Source of the DNA: Bdellovibrionales bacterium GWA2_49_15
GTDB lineage: Bacteria > Bdellovibrionota > Bacteriovoracia > Bacteriovoracales > Bacteriovoracaceae
Assembly: GCA_001769855.1 (NCBI GenBank)
Contig: MEPP01000031.1
Span: forward strand, 44,051-108,050
DNA: 64,000 nt
Direction: 5' to 3'
In this document: positions 16,227 through 24,661 of the stretch, one piece after another
Position numbering within the stretch: position 1 is the stretch's first letter
How the letters are laid out: each line of letters begins with the position of its first letter
Program-made: the position numbers and the translations under genes
Notes under the pieces: generated by a model
What the model was told of the DNA's origin: nothing
What the model saw: only the letters and a program-made list of their open reading frames with translations
The model's database searches: none

Positions 16227-16969
16227 TTTTCAAAATATTGCTTTTCGCAGGCCTGATCTTTTCCAATGCCCATGCCGCCGCCCCCGCTCCCTCGGCAGAG
16301 GAGCTACTCAAATCCAGTGACCGGGGACGCGGGGCCACCGTTTCCCTCGAGGGAATTAACTGGATCGCCGACATTGTGACCAAAGAAAATGAAACCACCA
16401 ATCAGGCGGTGTATCTGATTAAATGTCGTGGCAATGATGCCCTGGCCGAGGTGACCTCTCCTCCCAGGCAAAAAGGCGAGATCATTATTTTTAACGACCG
16501 CATTCTGTGGTTTTATAAGCCAGGCCTAAAAAAACCCGTCAGCATTTCGGCGCGACAAAAGCTCATGGGCCAGGCCGCCAACGGCGACATCGCCTCGACT
16601 CAATATTTTCGTGATTATGAAGGAAAGATTTTAGGCGAGGAAGTGGTGGACGGTACCAAAACCTATAAGCTGGAGCTGGTGGCCCGGGCCAAAAACGTTA
16701 CCTATGACAAGATTCGCTACTGGATTTCCAAGTCACAAAAATTGGGTGTCAAGGCCGAGTATCTGACCGTGTCGGGTGATGTGTTCAAGTCCGCCACCTT
16801 CAAATATGGCAATACCATAAAAATTTCCGGAACGGCCTATCCGTTTGTGAGCGAGATGGTGATTCGCGATGCCAATAACGCAAATAATGAGACAACCATT
16901 CACTATAAAAATCCCAGTGAGGCTTCACATCCCACCAGTATTTTTAACGTGAATAATTTAGTTCGGTAG
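16223..16969 (+). CDS. Periplasmic LolA-like outer membrane lipoprotein-sorting protein
   Basis: A 248-residue exported protein: signal peptide MIFKILLFAGLIFSNAHAAA, then the SAEELLKSSDR start and a beta-rich body with EIIIFNDRILWFYKPG and YDKIRYWISK segments. These are characteristic of the LolA_like (outer membrane lipoprotein-sorting) family seen beside MacB/FtsX permeases. It lies between the two permease genes and overlaps the first by 4 nt. Its role is likely to receive a hydrophobic cargo from the permease pair and carry it across the periplasm. This is not canonical LolA, which is about 200 residues and encoded elsewhere in most genomes. Confidence 0.8.
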   Translation: MIFKILLFAGLIFSNAHAAAPAPSAEELLKSSDRGRGATVSLEGINWIADIVTKENETTNQAVYLIKCRGNDALAEVTSPPRQKGEIIIFNDRILWFYKPGLKKPVSISARQKLMGQAANGDIASTQYFRDYEGKILGEEVVDGTKTYKLELVARAKNVTYDKIRYWISKSQKLGVKAEYLTVSGDVFKSATFKYGNTIKISGTAYPFVSEMVIRDANNANNETTIHYKNPSEASHPTSIFNVNNLVR

Positions 16970-16977
16970 GTGGTAGA

Positions 16978-18312
16978 ATGATTCCTCCTCGCAAACGTGT
17001 CATGCTGACTTTGGCCTTCCGAAATGTGGTGCTCAACTGGCGTCACAGCCTGGCCACCATGCTTGCCATTGCCGCCGGATTTTCTGCCGTCTCCCTCTTT
17101 GACGGATTCATCAATGAGATGAATAAGGAGATGACCGATCGTTACATCAACCGCGGCATGCTGGGCCATGTGGTGATTGAAAAAAGCGGATGGAACAACA
17201 GAACGATCGACGATCCCTGGGCCTACACCTTATCCGCCCCTGAGCAAAATTTCATAAAATCTTTTCTTGAAAAAAATAACCGGGTGTCGGCTTCGGTGCG
17301 TTTTCTCTCTTTCATGGGACTGGTTTCCAATGGCCGCATCAGCACGGTGTTTGCCGCTCTCGGATATGATATTCAAGACGGCCTTAAATTTCGCGGCGAA
17401 CGTTGGGAATGGGATGCGGTTGCCGGAAAACCTCTTTATGCCTTTGATGGCCCCATCGTTTTACTAGGAAGCGGCCTGGCCCGGCATCTGGATTGTGATC
17501 TGCCCGAGGATTCGGAGATCGTCTATAACTCAGATGGTTCGTTAGTGGCCGAGGAGCGACCTTTTTCCTGCCAGAACCCCAACGTTCAACTTTCCGTCAC
17601 CACCGAACATGTTCAGGTAAACGCCGCCAACCTGCGCGTCGGTGGCATGGTGGATATTCAGCTGCGAGAGTACAATGATCGATTTGTCGTCATGCCCATG
17701 GCGACAGCACAGCAGCTGGTTGATACCGATCGCGTCTCACGGATGTCGGTTCTCTTGAAAAAGAATGATGATATTTGGCCCTTTATCAGTGAGTTTAAGG
17801 CCGAGGCCAAAAAAGAAAATATGGACCTCGATGCCATTCGCTGGCTCGATCATGGGATCGCCGCCACGTCGAAGGGTGGCATGGAGATACTCTCCACCTT
17901 CCGCAATCTTTTTCTCAGCGTAGTGGCCATCATCGCCGCCATGTCTGTCGCCAATACCATGATGAAAAGTATCAATGAGCGCATTCGCGAGATCGGAACT
18001 TTGCGAAGTATCGGCTTTCGTCGCGAAGATATTATTCTGATGTTTTCGGCCGAAGGCCTTTTCATTGGCGCCTTTTCTTGCATCGCCGGTTTTATCGTGA
18101 CCGTGATTTTAGGCCTTCTCATCTCGAACGCGGGGATTAGCTTCAAGGCGGGGATTCTCTCGGCCGCCCTACCGGTGCGGGTTTCTCTGGCCTTCTCCAC
18201 CTGGATTTCAAGCATCTTTGTTCTGTGCCTGATTACTCTGGGAGTGTCGTGGCTGGTATCTCGCAAGGCCGCCCGAACGGTCATTGCCGAAACCCTGAGA
18301 TATGTGGCCTAA
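16978..18312 (+). CDS. FtsX-type ABC permease (LolC/LolE-like), second
   Basis: A 444-residue permease with an N-terminal helix (SLATMLAIAAGFSAVSLFDGF), a periplasmic domain of about 250 residues and a C-terminal three-helix FtsX domain with the coupling motif NERIREIGTLRSIGFRREDI. Similar in size and plan to the permease at 14931-16226 but clearly diverged. It starts 8 bp after the LolA-like gene and ends the cassette; a weak hairpin with a short T run follows. The periplasmic domain contains two Cys (CDLP and SCQNPN segments) that could form a disulfide. Confidence 0.9.
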   Translation: MIPPRKRVMLTLAFRNVVLNWRHSLATMLAIAAGFSAVSLFDGFINEMNKEMTDRYINRGMLGHVVIEKSGWNNRTIDDPWAYTLSAPEQNFIKSFLEKNNRVSASVRFLSFMGLVSNGRISTVFAALGYDIQDGLKFRGERWEWDAVAGKPLYAFDGPIVLLGSGLARHLDCDLPEDSEIVYNSDGSLVAEERPFSCQNPNVQLSVTTEHVQVNAANLRVGGMVDIQLREYNDRFVVMPMATAQQLVDTDRVSRMSVLLKKNDDIWPFISEFKAEAKKENMDLDAIRWLDHGIAATSKGGMEILSTFRNLFLSVVAIIAAMSVANTMMKSINERIREIGTLRSIGFRREDIILMFSAEGLFIGAFSCIAGFIVTVILGLLISNAGISFKAGILSAALPVRVSLAFSTWISSIFVLCLITLGVSWLVSRKAARTVIAETLRYVA

Positions 18313-18314
18313 AA

Positions 18315-18360
18315 GGCCAAAAAACCGTCTTCTTTTCGATAGTTAACTTTGGCCATTTTT
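18315..18360 (+). terminator. Probable weak intrinsic terminator of the export cassette
   Basis: GGCCAAA (18315-18321) and TTTGGCC (18348-18354) can pair across a 26-nt loop and are followed by ATTTTT. The stem is only 7 bp and the loop long, so this is a modest call, supported mainly by position just after the last permease stop. Confidence 0.4.
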
Positions 18361-18413
18361 CCTCCCTATTTTGGCACTTAAACGCACGCTAGAATCGTCT
18401 TAACCCTACAAGA

Positions 18414-18501
18414 AAACAGATTAGAGCGGAGCTAAAGACCTTTCCAAAACAAGACCCCAAAAAACAACTCCCTTTTGACCCGGCTCCGCTCTAATCTGTT
18501 T
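18414..18501. repeat. Perfect 19-bp inverted repeat around a 50-nt spacer
   Basis: AAACAGATTAGAGCGGAGC at 18414-18432 is exactly the reverse complement of 18483-18501. The 50-nt spacer has no start codon with a ribosome binding site. There is no T run immediately after the right arm (it is followed by CCCCC), so it is not a classical terminator. A stem-loop RNA, a MITE-like remnant or a two-half-site binding element are all possible. The downstream protease gene starts 88 bp later. Confidence 0.9.
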
Positions 18502-18588
18502 CCCCCTTCCCCCTCCTCTAACCTATCTTTTTTACAAGCTCTCTTAAAGGCCTGGACGAACAGTGGTGATCCAAGATACGCGCTCCCT

Positions 18589-19725
18589 ATGAAAAATGTT
18601 GTTTTTGGAATCTGCTGTTTCACCTTATCTGGCTGCCTGGCACCTAAACAGATTTTCCCGGAAGGAAACCCCTTTCACGAGAAGGCCAATCCGGTGCTTT
18701 CCTCGGAACTATCATCAGAAGGCCTTGAAGCGCAGACTGCCGCCCATCTGGTGAAAGTCGCCATTATTGACTCTGGAGTCGATTACCGCCATCCCCAATT
18801 GCGTCAGCATCTACGCTTAAATAAGAGTCACACGGGCTTCGGCCTGGATATTCTGGGTGAGGATGGCCTTCCCTATCCCATTATTCTCAACCCGGAAACC
18901 GGCGAAGAGATCGAAGATATTTTCGGGGTCAATGAGCATGGCACCCACGTGTCTTCGCTGGCGTTGCTTGGTGCCAAGCTGGAAATTCCCGAGGCCCATG
19001 GAGAGAAGGTGGATATCGGTCCACGTCTTGGCCTGATTCCCATTCGAGTTCTCCCGCTCGATGACGAAGGCATGGATACGGTCGCATCGGGGGAGAGAAG
19101 CTTAAGCGATAAACTCATGAGCGAAAAATTAGTGGCCGTGCTCTCTCGATCTATCACCTATGCCATCCAAGAAGGCGCTCACATCGCCAACTTGTCTCTG
19201 GGCGTGGACCCGGCCGAGCAGTCTTTGGAAAATCGCGCTTATTTAAAACAGCTCGTGGAAACTGATTTTTATAAAAAAATAAGCGTCGATGGAGAGAAAA
19301 TCCTTTTTGTCTTTGCCGCGGGAAATGAAAGTGTGGTGGTTTCCGACGGATATTTTCCCGCCTCTCTCAAGGCCGCCAATACCTTAACGGTAGGGGCCTT
19401 AGATAATAACAGTACCATTGCCGACTATAGCAACTTTGGCGATTTGGTGGATGTTTATATTCGAGGCACCGATGTGCAAGGCCTACTGCCCGGCGGACTG
19501 AGAGGGAAGATGAGCGGAACTTCCATGGCCGCTCCGCTGGTGGCGAATTTGGCGGCAAAAATGAAATTGCTGGCCCCGTGTTTGTCGGCGTCACAAATGC
19601 GCGCGCTCATCATCGAGCAGGCCGCCCCGCTCACAAAAAATGTTCGCGTGGCGAGATTCAAGGAAACCTTGGATGCGGTGAGGGCACTCCCTGCGGAATT
19701 TAAATTGTTGAAATGCAGAAATTAA
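18589..19725 (+). CDS. Subtilisin-like (S8) serine protease, lipoprotein
   Basis: ATG 18589 is chosen over the in-frame upstream ATG 18475 because it gives a lipoprotein signal (MKNVVFGICCFTLSGC) with lipobox LSGC; the longer form would bury this. The 378-residue product carries the S8 triad in order: Asp in VAIIDSGVD, His in NEHGTHVSS, Ser in SGTSMAAP, plus the oxyanion-hole Asn in FAAGNES. There is little propeptide between the lipid anchor and the catalytic domain, and no C-terminal extension. Likely a protease held in the outer membrane or periplasm. No good Shine-Dalgarno is visible. The 3' end overlaps the convergent barrel gene by 4 nt. Confidence 0.93.
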   Translation: MKNVVFGICCFTLSGCLAPKQIFPEGNPFHEKANPVLSSELSSEGLEAQTAAHLVKVAIIDSGVDYRHPQLRQHLRLNKSHTGFGLDILGEDGLPYPIILNPETGEEIEDIFGVNEHGTHVSSLALLGAKLEIPEAHGEKVDIGPRLGLIPIRVLPLDDEGMDTVASGERSLSDKLMSEKLVAVLSRSITYAIQEGAHIANLSLGVDPAEQSLENRAYLKQLVETDFYKKISVDGEKILFVFAAGNESVVVSDGYFPASLKAANTLTVGALDNNSTIADYSNFGDLVDVYIRGTDVQGLLPGGLRGKMSGTSMAAPLVANLAAKMKLLAPCLSASQMRALIIEQAAPLTKNVRVARFKETLDAVRALPAEFKLLKCRN

Positions 19726-21209
19726 AATAAGCGCTCAAACCTGAAATAGATTATTTCAAACAAGCTATCGTCGTATTTATTCGGGATGCCAGTCGAGAGA
19801 TGATATCCGAGAGACGAAGCCAAAAACCAAGCATGATAAAGCCGAAAGCGTCGATCGAGCAGCAGGGAGATATCGAACCCTGCAAACTTTGCCTCGTCAG
19901 AAGACGAGGCTTGAGTTGTAGAGGAAGAACTATAAAAATATGTTGTCCTCATTTGAGTTGCCATTCGATAAGAGACACCGGTGCCGAATTCAAACCCCAA
20001 AGGAAGCTGCCACATTTTCAGAAACGAAAATTGATATTGGTCTGACAGTTCAGTGCTTTGTCCCTCTCTTTGGCTAAAGCGTTTCCCTATATGGCGTATC
20101 TTAAGAGTATAAAAATGCAGTTGATTGTACTTATAGGCCCACGACAAGGTTGGGGCAAATTTAAACTTATCACTCGCATTCGCCTGAGTGTGACCATCCT
20201 TTGAGGAAAAATAACTGCCGATGGATAATCCCAGCACCAAGGAGCGATCCTTCAAAGGACCTGGATTATACCAAGGCGGGGTGGGCGTCCAACCGACAAC
20301 TTGCAACACCCTCTTCTCACGAAAAGTTTGCCCATTGGGTTGGATGAGTTCGAACTGCAATTCCAGCAAAGATTTGATCCATTCCAATGAATATTTGAAA
20401 TAACCATCATCATCACGACTCACTAATTGATTGTTGATTTTAAGTGTCCAGCCAGGCGTAATGTAACCTTCAATCTGCTCAAGCTCTTGCTTTAACACCA
20501 CCGTTTCAGCCGACCAGTCGAAATCATTATTTTTGAGACTTAAGGTCGGGCGATCGGGCGAAAACTGCTCACGCGTGAGAGTGAGTTTATAACTTAGAAT
20601 TTCTTCCGCGCCATCACGATTTTTCGAAATTCCCGCGAACAGGTTTTCTCCTTCATTCAGCAGCGTCTCAAAGGTAGCACGCCCCTCACTATGAGTAAGT
20701 TTTCCATTACTCATTTCAACTTTTACATTTTCATCCAGAGGCCCGAGCAAAACAAAAGGATAGGGACTTTTAAACTGCCTCTCCTCAATCTCGAGCTTCT
20801 CCTCAATACTTTGCTGAAAAATATTGTGGGAAAGCGGCATAGAAGTTCGATAGCATTTTGTACGGCCGATGAGCTCAATGTCTAATTGAGTAATTCCACT
20901 GCCGAGAAGTTCGGCATAGAAACGCAGATGGCTTCCCTCTAATGGGTAGTATTGTTGGTTAACATAGAGCCCAAGTTCTTTTTTAGGACACGGCAAGTTT
21001 TCTAGTGACTCAGTTTTATTTTCCCCATTGATAAAGAAATTGAGCGGTGCCAAGGCCCCAGTCAACTGCACCCGACTAATCACCGGGCTGGCGTGAATAC
21101 GAATAAAAGACAAATTTTTAGTTGGCCCATAAAAATGAAAGAACTCTCCACCCCAAGCTGGGCAGAGGAACAGGAGAAAAGACCAAAATGCCAACAGCTG
21201 AATTTTCAA
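19722..21209 (-). CDS. Exported protein with C-terminal outer-membrane beta-barrel-like half
   Basis: The start is TTG 21209, preceded by GAGGG at 5 nt, and gives a signal peptide (LLAFWSFLLFLCPAWG). The 495-residue product has an N-terminal beta-sandwich-like region with repeated ENLF/NGE segments (about residues 20-310). The C-terminal region of about 170 residues has alternating strands (LHFYTLKIRHIGKRF, FEFGTGVSYRMATQM, LASSLGYHLSTG) and ends in Phe (FRFERLF), the typical barrel terminus. No family recognised. A surface-exposed binding domain on a small barrel is plausible. Convergent with the protease gene. Confidence 0.75.
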   Translation of the reverse strand: MKIQLLAFWSFLLFLCPAWGGEFFHFYGPTKNLSFIRIHASPVISRVQLTGALAPLNFFINGENKTESLENLPCPKKELGLYVNQQYYPLEGSHLRFYAELLGSGITQLDIELIGRTKCYRTSMPLSHNIFQQSIEEKLEIEERQFKSPYPFVLLGPLDENVKVEMSNGKLTHSEGRATFETLLNEGENLFAGISKNRDGAEEILSYKLTLTREQFSPDRPTLSLKNNDFDWSAETVVLKQELEQIEGYITPGWTLKINNQLVSRDDDGYFKYSLEWIKSLLELQFELIQPNGQTFREKRVLQVVGWTPTPPWYNPGPLKDRSLVLGLSIGSYFSSKDGHTQANASDKFKFAPTLSWAYKYNQLHFYTLKIRHIGKRFSQREGQSTELSDQYQFSFLKMWQLPLGFEFGTGVSYRMATQMRTTYFYSSSSTTQASSSDEAKFAGFDISLLLDRRFRLYHAWFLASSLGYHLSTGIPNKYDDSLFEIIYFRFERLF

Positions 21210-21316
21210 GGGAACCCTCGCCTAATTTTAAGCAGGGCCTAAAGTTAAGCACCTGGCGACTCTGGTATTATCTTTTAAATTCAGAGAGTTGTCGAGGCTA
21301 AGAAGACCGACCGCGC

Positions 21317-21332
21317 TGGCATCCGCGTTGCT
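21317..21332 (+). promoter_or_regulatory. Sigma-54 promoter upstream of the small lipoprotein gene
   Basis: TGGCAT-N5-TTGCT matches the -24/-12 consensus (TGGCAC/T-N5-TTGCA/T), with GG (21318-21319) and GC (21330-21331) at the required spacing. It lies 45 bp before ATG 21378. An NtrC-type activator gene lies 3.3 kb away and a second such promoter at 26862, which strengthens the call. Confidence 0.75.
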
Positions 21333-21377
21333 TATACATAAAGCAACAAGAGCAAAACCAACCAACAAGGGGGAATT

Positions 21378-21521
21378 ATGAAAGCACTATTGAAAGGTAT
21401 TTTGCTGGTAACCTTTTTAGCATCTGTTGTGGCCTGCCAAGGGGAAGGCGCTAGCTCTGCTGGCTCTGCACCCGAGGCCCCAGAAAAAGTAGTCTTGGAA
21501 CTTGAAGGCGCTGGACAGTAA
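21378..21521 (+). CDS. Small lipoprotein, 47 residues
   Basis: ATG 21378 follows AAGGGGG at 4-5 nt. The product has a lipoprotein signal (LLVTFLASVVAC, lipobox SVVAC) and a mature part of only 28 residues, rich in Gly, Ala, Ser and Glu, ending in GAGQ. No family recognised; it resembles entericidin-sized lipoproteins only in length. It is the first gene after a sigma-54 promoter and is followed 34 nt later by a secreted protein gene, probably on the same transcript. Confidence 0.8.
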   Translation: MKALLKGILLVTFLASVVACQGEGASSAGSAPEAPEKVVLELEGAGQ

Positions 21522-21555
21522 TTAATAAAATATTTTTGCCCAAAAGGAGAATTTT

Positions 21556-22212
21556 ATGAAAACAAAATTTTTAGCACTTCTGACTTTCGGAATTTTAACA
21601 AGTAGTTTCGCCGCTGACCTTGGCCTGGACCCTGCGTACCTTGAACTTAAAGTGTATAAATTCGCCGTTTCTAAAAGCGAATTTTGCACCGACTTAGTGA
21701 CTGTTTTTGAAACCAATAATCCGATCTACGAAGATTTCTTAAGTAACCCCTCCCTAGGCAATGGGAACATTGAGGTCGGAACGTATCCCTGCGTGGTCAT
21801 CGAATTCTCTGATGTCATTCGCTATGCCTCGACCACGACCAGCGACTCCGGCATTTGTGTCGCAAATGAGCAACACTCAGCACAGATTTGCCGCGCAAAT
21901 AACAATGAAGAAGGCGGAATCCTGATTGATGGAACTGCCTTCAACTGTGAAGATGCCGAGCAGAGAATTGCCCTCTATCTCTCGACCGGGTCAATCGGAA
22001 ATGGCGGCGATAATCAGCCTGCCTTTCTTCCACCGACAGCGCAAAATCGCGCTCGTGGACTGACTCTCTTATCACCTTTGGTCGTAAGCAAAAATACTGT
22101 GGCCAAGTTTATCGTCGACGGACGTGGCCAGGTCGAAGATACCACCGGCAGAGGCTGGCCTAACCCTATCTGCGAAATGTCGGCACCAACTTTCAGCTTC
22201 GGCAAAAAATAA
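21556..22212 (+). CDS. Secreted protein of unknown function, Cys-containing
   Basis: A 218-residue protein with an excellent ribosome binding site (AAGGAG, 7 nt before ATG) and a signal peptide cleaved near SSFA-ADLG. The mature part has about seven Cys (CTDL, CVVIE, GICV, QICR, NCED, ICEM), consistent with disulfide formation in the periplasm or outside. No catalytic motif recognised. It is followed directly by a strong terminator and probably shares the sigma-54 promoter at 21317 with the small lipoprotein gene, so both would respond to the nearby NtrC-type regulator. A structural or adhesin-like role would only be a guess. Confidence 0.82.
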   Translation: MKTKFLALLTFGILTSSFAADLGLDPAYLELKVYKFAVSKSEFCTDLVTVFETNNPIYEDFLSNPSLGNGNIEVGTYPCVVIEFSDVIRYASTTTSDSGICVANEQHSAQICRANNNEEGGILIDGTAFNCEDAEQRIALYLSTGSIGNGGDNQPAFLPPTAQNRARGLTLLSPLVVSKNTVAKFIVDGRGQVEDTTGRGWPNPICEMSAPTFSFGKK

Positions 22213-22223
22213 ACGTAGCAAGC

Positions 22224-22255
22224 AAGTGGCCCCGCAATGGGGCCACTTCTTTTTA
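22224..22255 (+). terminator. Intrinsic terminator
   Basis: AAGTGGCCCC (22224-22233) pairs perfectly with GGGGCCACTT (22239-22248) over a GCAAT loop and is followed by CTTTTTATTTT. It ends the sigma-54-driven unit; the convergent histidine kinase gene stops inside the T run. Confidence 0.9.
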
Positions 22256-23689
22256 TTTTGTGGTTTGCGGAATTTTAAGCGTAAAAGTTGCCCCTACTCC
22301 GAGGGCAGATTGCACTGAAAGGGACCCGCCATGCATGGCCAAAATGGAATAGGCGGTAGCCAAGCCAAGCCCGGTGCCCTTTTTACCCGGCTTGGTCGTA
22401 AAAAATGGATCAAAGACCTTGCGTCGAACTTCCTCTGAAATCCCAGGCCCATTGTCTTTAACAAAAATATTGAGCACGTCCGGTTCTATTGCCACACCAA
22501 GAGTGATTCGCATGTTCTCTTTGGGGTGATCCAGCAGGGCATCTCGGGCATTATCCAATAAGTTCCCCAAGACCTGAACGATGAGTCTGGGGTCAAAGCT
22601 CGCCATCACCTTGGCGTTAAAAACATCTAAGACGAGTGAAATATTCTGGGCCTCGAGTTTGACCTTTTGAGTGTCATAGAAATTTTGCAGAAATTTATCC
22701 AGCTCAACTTTCTCGCTGGAAGGTTTGTCCTGACGGGCAAAGGTGAGAATGTCTGCCAAGATCAGATTGGCGCGATAGACCTCATTAATCGCCGTTTTCA
22801 GCAACGGCGCACCATCTTGCCCTTTTTCTATTTTCCTTTCGGCCAATTGAATATTGGCCAAAACATTACCCAGCGGATTTTTTATCTCATGCGCCACACC
22901 AGCGGAGAACTGGCCCAAGGTTGCCAGCTTTTCCGACAGGGCCAAATCTTGGGCCATATCTTTGATACGCCCTTCACGCTCCTTGAGTTTCCTTCCCATG
23001 AGAGTAAAGGAACGGGAGAGCTGACCCACCTCATCTTTGGCCTCACTTGCCACAACGATATCAAATTCACCGTCCGCCATCCTCTCGGTCAGGCGAGTGA
23101 GATTTTCCAAAGGCCGGGAAATTCTCCTGGTAAACAGCGCCGCCATGAGCGTTGTTAATAATGCAAGTCCAAATCCAAGCCACAATAATTTGGAAAAAAT
23201 TGGTTTGCTCACCAGCCATAGAGTTGATTTGGGAAAAAAAACAGCGACGTAGAGATTGGCATCGGTGGAAATGGGGGCAATGCCCACAAAATTTGTCTGA
23301 CCTTGAACCGAGATTTCTTTAGTCATGGCAATCTGTAATTTACTCAAATTGGGCAAGTCTAGTGACTGCAAAGGTTCTAGATAATCCTGAGCAGGACCGG
23401 ACTCTCCCAGCGGATTGGCAATCAGAACCTCTCCTTGCTGATTGAAAACAAAAACGCGATATGGCCCCATGGGTAAGATGCCTTTCAAAGAAGCGAGAGG
23501 AGACGCAGCGTTCAAACCGACACTGATTGCCCGGGCAGTGGAGGAAGATAATGTCGAGGCATCCAGCAGAAAATCATTGCGCTCTTTTTTGACAAAATTC
23601 CGAAGTCCAATGGTGGAGGTACCAAGAAACGTGATACTGACCACCATGGCCACTAAAAGAATAAATTGATTTCTAAGCTTGGCGTTCAT
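22253..23689 (-). CDS. Sensor histidine kinase (NtrB/AtoS type)
   Basis: A 478-residue membrane kinase. Helix 1 is about residues 8-28, then a periplasmic sensor region of about 140 residues (Cache-like by size; not confirmed), helix 2 near residues 165-185, HAMP ([20 protein letters not shown]), the phospho-acceptor His in [12 protein letters not shown], and an HATPase domain with N box [16 protein letters not shown] and GTGLGLA. The first residues overlap the stop of the FecR-like gene by 4 nt, so both are on one minus-strand transcript. The obvious partner is the NtrC-type regulator divergently encoded at 24662. Confidence 0.93.
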   Translation of the reverse strand: MNAKLRNQFILLVAMVVSITFLGTSTIGLRNFVKKERNDFLLDASTLSSSTARAISVGLNAASPLASLKGILPMGPYRVFVFNQQGEVLIANPLGESGPAQDYLEPLQSLDLPNLSKLQIAMTKEISVQGQTNFVGIAPISTDANLYVAVFFPKSTLWLVSKPIFSKLLWLGFGLALLTTLMAALFTRRISRPLENLTRLTERMADGEFDIVVASEAKDEVGQLSRSFTLMGRKLKEREGRIKDMAQDLALSEKLATLGQFSAGVAHEIKNPLGNVLANIQLAERKIEKGQDGAPLLKTAINEVYRANLILADILTFARQDKPSSEKVELDKFLQNFYDTQKVKLEAQNISLVLDVFNAKVMASFDPRLIVQVLGNLLDNARDALLDHPKENMRITLGVAIEPDVLNIFVKDNGPGISEEVRRKVFDPFFTTKPGKKGTGLGLATAYSILAMHGGSLSVQSALGVGATFTLKIPQTTK

Positions 23690-24609
23690 TGCTTGCGCCA
23701 GACTTTGAACATTCGATGTTCCAGTTTCTTTCCACTTTCAATTTGCAGTCCCAGAACATTTTTGCCAACCTGGAGATCGTAATAGAATTGAAATGAACCA
23801 TCACTGGTTGCGGTAATTTTTTTACCGTTTAAAAAAACTTTAACATCCCCTTGAATATGTCCCTTGAACAACAATTTATCTTCGGTTGTTGTCAGCTCTT
23901 CGCCGGCCGGTGATTCCAAGATAAATCCGCGGCCTGTTGGCGCGGGAATTTTCTCTTCTTGCATATTGCTTGATGGAAGTTCTTCCTCAAATTTCACTTC
24001 GCCAGGCGCGATGAAGGTCCTGGTTTCGCCGGAATTCATCTCCATTGTTTTACCTTTGGTCGCCACCTCGGCGGTACCAGAAAGTAAGGTCACAACTAAT
24101 ACCTGCTTCTGCCCTCGAATCTTCACTTTGGAAGGACGGCCTCCGTCATGTTTTGGTCTCACCCACCCGGCGGGTGTGCGCACCTCAAAATTCATGGATT
24201 GTTCATCGCCACGCGACTCCATATTAATCTGACCGTTCGGCAAGGACAGAATTTGATCGGGAGCACCCCGCTCGCGGGTTTTCCGATCCAGAATAACAAC
24301 CAGCGTATCCTCTTCCATATCGAGCTTACTTGAATCGTCAAAAGTCACCAAAGCACTTGAATCCTTGCCAGTCCGAAGAGAATCATAGTTTGAGAGGGTC
24401 AGGCCCGTCATGGCATCCGGCCACTCAAAGGAATTATTGCGCTTGTATTGAACCTCATTTTTTTTGTCGCTTAAAACAGCGACGCTTGGAGCAGAATCTT
24501 CTTTTAGTACAATCTCACTTTGGGGGGTCTTTTTGGCCTGGGTTAGAAAATAAAATCCTGATAAAATTCCCACGGCAATCAAAAAAACAAGCAATACGTT
24601 TTTTCTCAT
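23686..24609 (-). CDS. FecR-domain membrane-anchored protein
   Basis: The start is taken at ATG 24609, which gives an N-terminal membrane anchor (VLLVFLIAVGILSGFYFL); the open frame extends to 24705 but adds no recognisable signal. The 307-residue protein has a FecR-like beta domain (SFEWPDAMTGLTLSNYDSLRTGKDSSALVTFDDSSKL split around residues 50-100, and VRTPAGWVRPKHDGG). It ends in a PEGA/Ig-like carbohydrate-binding-style segment (FKGHIQGDVKVFLNGKKI). No ECF sigma or TonB receptor gene adjoins it. It overlaps the histidine kinase gene, so it may act as periplasmic input for the kinase. Confidence 0.8.
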   Translation of the reverse strand: MRKNVLLVFLIAVGILSGFYFLTQAKKTPQSEIVLKEDSAPSVAVLSDKKNEVQYKRNNSFEWPDAMTGLTLSNYDSLRTGKDSSALVTFDDSSKLDMEEDTLVVILDRKTRERGAPDQILSLPNGQINMESRGDEQSMNFEVRTPAGWVRPKHDGGRPSKVKIRGQKQVLVVTLLSGTAEVATKGKTMEMNSGETRTFIAPGEVKFEEELPSSNMQEEKIPAPTGRGFILESPAGEELTTTEDKLLFKGHIQGDVKVFLNGKKITATSDGSFQFYYDLQVGKNVLGLQIESGKKLEHRMFKVWRKQ

Positions 24610-24661
24610 ACAAAGTAGTGTAAAATAGAACCCAAGATTATCCAACCGCACCGAGAATAAA

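Noticed and set aside
18371..18386. TGGCAC followed by CGCA, resembling a sigma-54 promoter
   Set aside because: The -12 element does not match TTGC, so it fails the consensus that the two reported sites meet.
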